From Artemisia argyi (Eukaryota; Streptophyta; Magnoliopsida; Asterales; Asteraceae), in NCBI GenBank assembly GCA_030686995.1, contig CM060684.1, positions 13,997,897 to 14,061,896 of the forward strand: DNA of 64,000 nucleotides, given 5' to 3'. The notes beneath the pieces were generated by a model. That model made no database searches and was not told where the DNA came from. It saw nothing but the letters and a program-made list of their open reading frames with translations. The stretch's first letter is position 1; every line of letters starts with the position of its first letter. Of the stretch, positions 58,166 through 64,000 are shown piece by piece. The position numbers and the translations under genes are program-made.

Positions 58166-58791
58166 TATGGGTTACAGTTGGGCTAAAACACAAGAAAATA
58201 AATGTTTCCAATTCCCGAGTAAGTAAACTTGTGATTGTGCTAAAGGTTACTGGAGGCCTTTCCTCCAGTAACTTAATATTTATAAACCTCCGAGCATACA
58301 CTGCATTAGGAATGATACATCAATAATACAGATCTACAATAACTTAATTTAGCAGAGAAGCAAAACAAAAGGTGTACAAATGTTTAAACACAAAGAGGGT
58401 TGACAGCTCATACAAAATCACTAGCACAATGTGAACAGATTAAAAGATTATACACGATAAACAATGAACTCAACCGTCAAAGTTACTACTTATTATTGAT
58501 GTTACTCTTTGTTGAGCCTGAAACAAATTCCAACCAAAAGAGTTGATCCTATTGGAAAAGAGGGAAGGACCATCTCGTGAATTAGTCCATGTAAAGTAAT
58601 AACGCTGAAGTGATTCTGATACCTGAGGTCCTAGGATATGTTTACAATGCATGTGAATGACTTGGTTTTAAACGTTTACATTCATGTTTTACAATATAAA
58701 AAACATATTATAATAGATATAAACAACGACTATACGTGATTAAATTTATACATACGTGGTACACATATTTTTCCTTTAAGACAACATATGT
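58166..58791. other. Region upstream of the EH exon
   Basis: Expected to hold the 5' end or promoter of the EH gene, but I cannot identify a start exon. No repeat structure seen. Confidence 0.4.
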
Positions 58792-58839
58792 CACTACACC
58801 AATTCAGGGATCTCGCTACCAAGACTTCTAGGGACTACA

Positions 58840-59465
58840 GAGTGTAGTCGCTAAAAACCCGCTTATAGGGACTACATGTAGTCACTATAAAAGTGGAGAC
58901 GAAATTTTCAACTAAATCTCCCCGACCTTTGACCAGAGTTTCTAGGGACTACATGTAAACATATAGGGACTACATGTAGTCACTATAATTCCGCTACACG
59001 ACAAAAAATTAAATCAGTGAAAAAGTGTAACTTTGACCCAAACTTATAGGGACTACATGTAGTCCCTAAATGTTAAGTGACGAACAAAAAAGTCAAGGAA
59101 AAAAGTCTAACTTTGACCCGAACTTCTAGCGATTACATGTAGTCCCTAGAAGTAAGGTGACTATGAAATTTTTTTTGTCTATTACAAATTTTTACATTTT
59201 TGTTGGCGGAAAGGTTTAGCGCCAAACTTATAGGGACTACATGTAGTTGCTAAATGTTTGATGACGAAACAAAAAATACTAAGGAAAAAGTCTAACTTTG
59301 ACCCAAATTTCTAGTGACTACATGTTGTCCCTAGAAGTAAGGGGACTACGAAAAAATTTCGTTTATTAAAAATTTTTGCATTTTTGTTGGCGGGAAGATT
59401 TGGTGCCAAACCTTTAGGGACTACATGTAGACGCTAAATGCCACATGTAGTCCCTAAAGGTAAAC
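58840..59465. repeat. Left subterminal repeat array of the CACTA element
   Basis: Repeated tagggactacatgtagtc words spaced by unit-like sequence (tctaactttgaccc, tttttgttggcggga). The 18-bp GGGACTACATGTAGTCCC is itself a palindrome. A matching but sparser array occupies 63070-63490. Confidence 0.75.
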
Positions 59466-59729
59466 AGAAATTTAAATTATTTTTAATTTATTAAGAATGA
59501 TCTAAATTAATTAAAAATCTTTTATTAAGATTTAATTATAAAAAAAAACATAAGTGAACCGAATGGGCTTAAACCACAACAACGTTCATTAAAAACGTTA
59601 GCGCGTTTCGTTCTATTAGCACTTTTCGTTATGTTAGCGCATTCGTTATGTTTGCATTCTAAATTGATAAATGTTTAAACATTAATTAACACATGTAAGT
59701 TGTGTTAAACGAATGAATCGAGCTAATAT

Positions 59730-61025
59730 TGATATATACGTTATGGGTCGGACGCTTTCACCTTCACGCTAATGTCGTTCGTTTTGAACAGCCGAGTAAA
59801 AACCCTAAACCAGCGGGCTATACTCAGCCTTTTTTACTGTCCGCAGCGGCTGCTTCTCGTTGGATGAAGGATCTTGTGCGCTTCATTAGTTCATCAAAGG
59901 TTTGGGGAACCTTATCATTTAATTTCCTACTGAGTTATGGGTTATTAATCCCGTTCATGAACCCTGAAAATTTTAGCACTTCAGGACACGCCTTGATGTG
60001 TATACATTCATCCTTGAAGCGCTCCACGTAAGCACTGGTTGATTCCCCTTAGCGCTGTTTTACTCTGGCCAGTTCAACAGGGTTCTTAGTGCACTTCCTT
60101 CTCTGGGTGAAGTTCAAGCGGAATGCTTTTCGCAACTCTTCAAACCCGTCTATGCTCCTTCGTGGAAGCTTGCTAAACCAAGTTCGCGCATTCCCCATTA
60201 ATGTGGAGTTAAACATATGACACCACACAGGTTGTGGTCAATTTTCGATAGTAGCAGCGGATTCGAAAATTTTTAGGTGGTCATCAGGATCACCTGTTCC
60301 ATCATATGTTTTGATATTGGTGGGCATGCGCCTTTTCTTGTGATCAGAGTAGTCGTTGATGCGTCGTGTGAATGCATCAACTTTTTGACGACGCTAAGGA
60401 AGAGATATGTCTTCGTCCTCTTCCTTGCGACGTCTCCCTCTGGACTTCCAGTGTCCTGTCTCTTTGTTCTCGTTGTCCGAGGAGTCACTTGAGGAGAAGT
60501 TATCCCTTTTGCGGCGCTTGCGCCGTTTTTCCTCAAAGGAAGAACTTGAGGGGCTTTCACTTGGGGAAGTTCGCCTTCCCAACCTGTCGTGAATTCTTCT
60601 GCTCCCAGACCTTGAGGAGCCCTCGCTCGGTGAGTGTTGACGTCCAAGTCTATCTTGTATCTTGCGGCTACCATGTCTGGAGTGAACATTAGTACGCCTC
60701 TCACCGTCTTCATATTCTTCCGAGTATTGTGAATCGGATGCTGTACCAAGTCTATCATGGACATTGGTACGTCTTTCATTATTTTCGCCCCCCCCTGGTA
60801 GTGCGGTGGGGATGTTTCTGGGTTAAAGTTAAGCCAGGCTTGTAGGCTCTGGCTTGATCTTCTCCTTGCCTCCTCTTGCATGAGGCTAGTTAAAGCTTCG
60901 TAATTTTGTGACACAAAATTACTTAGCGTTAATTCAGGCGCGTCCTCTTCCAGTGCGACAATATCTGCTTCTGGGTTACGTCCCCTATCTCGATTAGGCG
61001 CGCCTGGCGGCACAGTGTTGTCCAC
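59730..61025 (-). pseudogene. gypsy-type gag fragment inside the CACTA element
   Basis: The minus strand starts near 61025 (MDNTVPPGAPNRDRGRNPEA), open to 60273 for 250 codons with an acidic and then Arg/Ser-rich N-terminus. It continues, after frame changes, with a typical gag core (MGNARTWFSKLPRRSIDGF, about 60200-60140; AYVERFKDE, about 60030) to about 59750. In-frame stops (for example the TAA about 60047-60049) show it is broken. It is unrelated in sequence to the gag of elements A-C. Confidence 0.65.
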
Positions 61026-61555
61026 AATGGGTGCCGTTTGATGAGGAGTATTGAAGAGAGTGCACTGAAGTTCTTTCAGTGCTTAGGACCATCATGGTGG
61101 TCTGGGCAGCCCCTGTGGGCAATTCTACCGCTGGGAGGGGTAGGGTTGTTCCCGTTTCTTGGTGACCAGGCGCATTGGTTGTCCCAGATTACTTACTCTC
61201 ACGCCAGAGGCTTATCGTGGGATTGTCTCCCACGATTATCCTCTGGCGTGAGAGTAAGTAATCGGTTTAGGGTTATGTATATGAATTAGGGTTGTAAAGT
61301 CATACTTTAACGGGAGTTATGATATTGTTTATATAGGCACGGAATCCTCATTGGATATGTGTGCCTCACTCTTCGGTGTATATCCGGTTTGGATATATAT
61401 TCCTTAAATAAGAGATATCCATATCATAACCATAAATATCTTTGGGCTTGGGCTTTTGTGAGCCCAAGCCGTTTTCATACTAGCTCAAATCACTGTTATG
61501 TGGTCCCCCTGATGATGATCGTCCGTGGCAGCCTCCCCCCACCACATAAGTAAGT
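61026..61555 (-). repeat. LTR/leader fragment upstream of the gag fragment
   Basis: On the minus strand this precedes the gag start and contains a TATA box (cctatataaac, about 61330-61340), a ggcttgggct...agcccaagcc hairpin (about 61446-61471) and a longer hairpin (61188-61262). The layout fits an LTR plus leader of the same gypsy fragment, but no second LTR copy exists in the window. Confidence 0.45.
61188..61262. repeat. Long near-perfect hairpin
   Basis: Arms of 35 nt (attacttactctcacgccag... and its inverse ...ctggcgtgagagtaagtaat) with two mismatches and a 5-nt loop (ttgtc). It lies in the LTR/leader fragment. Confidence 0.8.
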
Positions 61556-62109
61556 TAAAATATTTAATTTGAATTTCATTACTTATAATTTGACTTTATT
61601 CATTTGAATACGATTACTTGTATTGTTTATTTGTTCATTTAACCTGTTTGTTGTTTATATTACATTTTAGGCTTAATATTTGGTTGAAAACTTGAAAAAT
61701 CTTGTCATCTTTTTTGTTAGTTTAACTTTCTATTTGGACTAAAAAGTCTTGCTAGCTTTCATACTTCTTTTTCATGCTTACTGTTACCGAAGTCTGTATA
61801 CTGATCTATTTGGTTGAGATGTGAACCAGTGAATTTCTTTATTTGTACACACTGCTCTACTTTTTCATGCTTACTTGAATGCATTTTATAATGATGAAAT
61901 GGTGATCTATTTTTTATACATACCGATCTTATATCAGTTAGCATGTTATAATGGTGAATTGGTGAAATGCTTACTGAAATAGTGAAATACATACTGATCT
62001 TAGATCAGTTAGCATATTATAGTAGTAGTAGACAAAAGTAGTGAAAACTAGAATATTCACTTATCTATAGGGTCGGGTTGCAGGTTAAGCATGTACTAAT
62101 AAATAAGTT

Positions 62110-62345
62110 TGTAGTTAATATTACACACGTTTCACCCATGTTAGCCCAAAATGTACGAATAAGTAGCTTTGTCGTTTATGTGAGTCATTACACCCATTTT
62201 GACTAATTTAACCCATTTTAGCCCAAACATTTACACGTTTAGGCTAGAACGGGTGAAATGGGTTAAAACAGGTGAAATATGTGTAATATAAATGACAAAG
62301 TTACTTATTTGTACACGTTTGGGTTAAAATGGGTCAACTAAGTCG
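62110..62345. repeat. Imperfect inverted repeat in the CACTA interior
   Basis: The left arm (acccatgttagcccaaaatgt...gaataagtagctttgtc) is mirrored by the right arm (gacaaagttacttatttg...ttgggttaaaatgggt). Total span about 235 bp, lying in the presumed intron before the transposase-type exon. Confidence 0.55.
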
Positions 62346-62391
62346 TTTTTCATTTCTATGAAATTAATGAACTTGTTTTGTGACTTTACAG

Positions 62392-62757
62392 AACGATATG
62401 ATTGCGACTAGGGAGGCGCAAGAGGGCCAAGAAGGGCCCTGCTTGACTGACAAAGAGATAATGACCCGGGTCTTGGGAGAGAGCCGGAGCTTTCTTCCGG
62501 GACGGGGTAGGAAGCTGCCTCGTAGGTCATCATCTGGGTGCAGCTCATCTTCTGTTCATTCACACGCCTCTGGACCACCAGTCTCTCGAGAGGCGTGGGC
62601 TAGAGCGTTTGCGGCGAGTCAAGATCAGTTATCCGGTCTCTACCAACAGTTGATCGCTGCAAACATCCCGGTGACCCAGCCAGCCCCACTCGATCCACAT
62701 CAGTTTGAAGTTGATGAAGTTGTTGATGACCGTGAAGATGCCCCCGAAAATGATTAG
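62392..62757 (+). CDS. Last exon of a CACTA-associated plant transposase-type protein
   Basis: After a splice acceptor (gactttacag/AACGAT) an open frame of about 121 codons runs to TAG at 62755-62757. It contains LTDKEIMTRVLGESRSFLPGRGRKLPR, which resembles the C-terminal region of plant Ptta/En/Spm transposase-family proteins (E-I-x3-V-L-G-x-R-x-G-Y-x-x-G-x-G). A Ser-rich stretch, a helical QDQLSGLYQQLIAANIP and an acidic tail follow. No upstream exon of this protein was found, so it is a remnant. Orientation agrees with the CACTA element's plus strand. Confidence 0.55.
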   Translation, partial: NDMIATREAQEGQEGPCLTDKEIMTRVLGESRSFLPGRGRKLPRRSSSGCSSSSVHSHASGPPVSREAWARAFAASQDQLSGLYQQLIAANIPVTQPAPLDPHQFEVDEVVDDREDAPEND

Positions 62758-63509
62758 CTAGGCGGGGATGTACTTGTGATTTCTGGTTTGTTAGACACTC
62801 TGCTTTTGAACATCTTATGTTTTATGTCGTTGAACATATTTAAGTTATTGTTAGACACTATGCTTTTGAACATCTATGCTTGTAATGAACCCGAATTTGC
62901 TTGTTGAACACTTGTAGTGAATGGGATTTGTATGTTTAAATTATCGTTTGCGTTGAATTGGTTTGTGTTGAGTCTGGAAAAACTGGAAATCTAGAAAAAC
63001 AGGTTGTGGAAATGGGTTGGAAAGACCTGGGAAAGCATGCAAAAGTAGCCTGTTGTGGAAACAGGTGCAGTCCTTTTAGGGACTACATGTAGTCCCTAAA
63101 CGTTACAACACCCTTTGGTCAAAGATACCTATAGCGACTACCCGTGGTTGCTATAGGTCATGATTTAGTCGCTATAGGTAAATCTATAGTGACTACTTGT
63201 GGTCGCTAAAGATGAGGCTCACATATTTTGGTCAAATAGTCAACATACTATTAGGGACCACTTGTAGTCACTAAAACGTAGCGCCACTAAAATTAGTCAT
63301 TGGTCAAAAAGTCAACAAGTCAAAAAGTCAAGTCAACTAAAGTAGTCGCTATAAGTGAAAAAATGTGGTCCCTAAAAGATGTAGCAACCGAGTAAAACCC
63401 ACCATTGATACAAGGACTACGCGTAGTCCCTAAAGCTTCTAGCGACTACACTCTGGACTTATAGGGACGACAAATGTAGTCCCTATAACCACTTTCTGGT
63501 GTAGTGTGT

Positions 63510-64000
63510 GTTTGGTAAGGTATTCTTCCACCATACACAATGTATAGATCAAAGTGTGCCCAAACACATTTGTTATTACAAACAAATAATTACATATTGA
63601 CCAACTTAATGCAAAAACAAAAACACATGCCAAGAGCCTATACAGGTAAGGACAAAACATACAAAATTGCATATAGACACAACAATAAATTAAATAAATA
63701 AATAAATGAGACCATTTGCGAGACAACAAACTTGGAACACAGCCTAAGTAACTACACGAAAGGTGAAAGTATTAAAGAAACCAAATGAAGAATTCAATGT
63801 CATATGATATCAAGAAGTGAGAAAAAGTTGTTGAATGCATTAAATGAATAAACAGGCAAGCATTAGAAAGTTTCATAGGTTTTTTATGACTCGATATGTA
63901 ACTATAGTTACAATGAAATAGCAGGTAAATTAGAGTATCTTTCTATATGTTTATACAAAACTTATTTTTTCGCCTGTAAAGAAAAAGGATAAGTGGAAGT
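63510..64000. other. Flank right of the CACTA element, nothing recognised
   Basis: AT-rich DNA without a supported gene or repeat. The 96-aa minus frame at 63439-63729 spans the transposon boundary and is not credible. Confidence 0.5.

Larger units (their letters stand above)
58792..63506. mobile_element. CACTA (En/Spm-type) transposon, 4.7 kb
   Basis: Termini CACTACACCA at 58792 and the inverse TGGTGTAGTG ending at 63506, with a 3-bp TSD tgt (58789-58791 and 63507-63509). Both ends carry many subterminal copies of GGGACTACATGTAGTCCC-like words in both orientations (58845-59460 and 63070-63490), the expected transposase-binding arrays. Inside are one transposase-type exon (62392-62757) and an LTR-gag fragment (about 59730-61555). 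No complete transposase, so probably nonautonomous. Confidence 0.85.

Noticed and set aside
60277..60692. Plus-strand frames over the gag fragment
   Set aside because: Antisense shadows of the minus-strand gag sequence.

Overview
This is a eukaryotic plant nuclear window, dense in nested transposons and holding a few intron-rich genes. The gag/protease families, the TIR-NBS-LRR gene, the plant EH-domain protein and the CACTA element all point to a dicot. The gag-protease family at the left resembles a family I know as very abundant in Asteraceae (Tanacetum/Artemisia type), so Asteraceae is the best guess; this rests on memory, not on a search.

Layout. (1) 1-17 kb: copies of one LTR family with ~1.4 kb LTRs, nested in an older LTR element. 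Element A (minus strand, runs off the left edge) abuts the truncated element C. Element B (8618-16540) is complete: TSD ctaac, two LTRs, a gag-protease ORF and no reverse transcriptase or integrase. B sits inside the LTR of element D. (2) 16.5-22.5 kb: AT-rich repeat-derived DNA, a possible LTR fragment and a tRNA-derived SINE with a 45-nt poly(A) tail. (3) 22479-32775: a Mutator-like foldback element with a 9-bp TSD. Its left arm is interrupted by an 8.9-kb palindromic LTR-retrotransposon complex (22515-31392) that carries a single 5-bp TSD (gcttc) around the whole structure. (4) 32.9-37.9 kb: a six-exon gene resembling the VMA22/CCDC115 V-ATPase assembly factor, with a frameshift in exon 1 and a tandem duplication of exon 2. 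(5) 39.5-43.2 kb: an intact four-exon TIR-NBS-LRR resistance gene of about 1140 aa. (6) 44.6-58.2 kb, minus strand: a decaying EH-domain gene of the AtEH/Pan1 type (TPLATE complex, endocytosis), with at least three frameshifts and missing exons. A copia-like element lacking coding capacity (49339-57152, TSD ataag) fills its large first intron. (7) 58792-63506: a CACTA transposon (TSD tgt) with subterminal palindromes, one transposase-type exon and a gypsy LTR-gag fragment inside it.

Most noteworthy: the palindromic retroelement looks like a product of template switching during reverse transcription. Its inverted copy starts at an 18-bp inverted homology inside the LTR and ends at a 4-bp homology. 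The two primer-binding sites differ: one has an 18-nt perfect complement of the initiator tRNA-Met 3' end, the other only 12 nt. A second striking signal is in the element A/B/C LTRs. They use a tRNA-Asp primer-binding site and also carry, near the LTR 3' end, a segment complementary to the 5' part of tRNA-Asp.

The VMA22-like and EH genes may be a decayed remnant of an ancestrally linked pair, with the TNL gene and several transposons between them.
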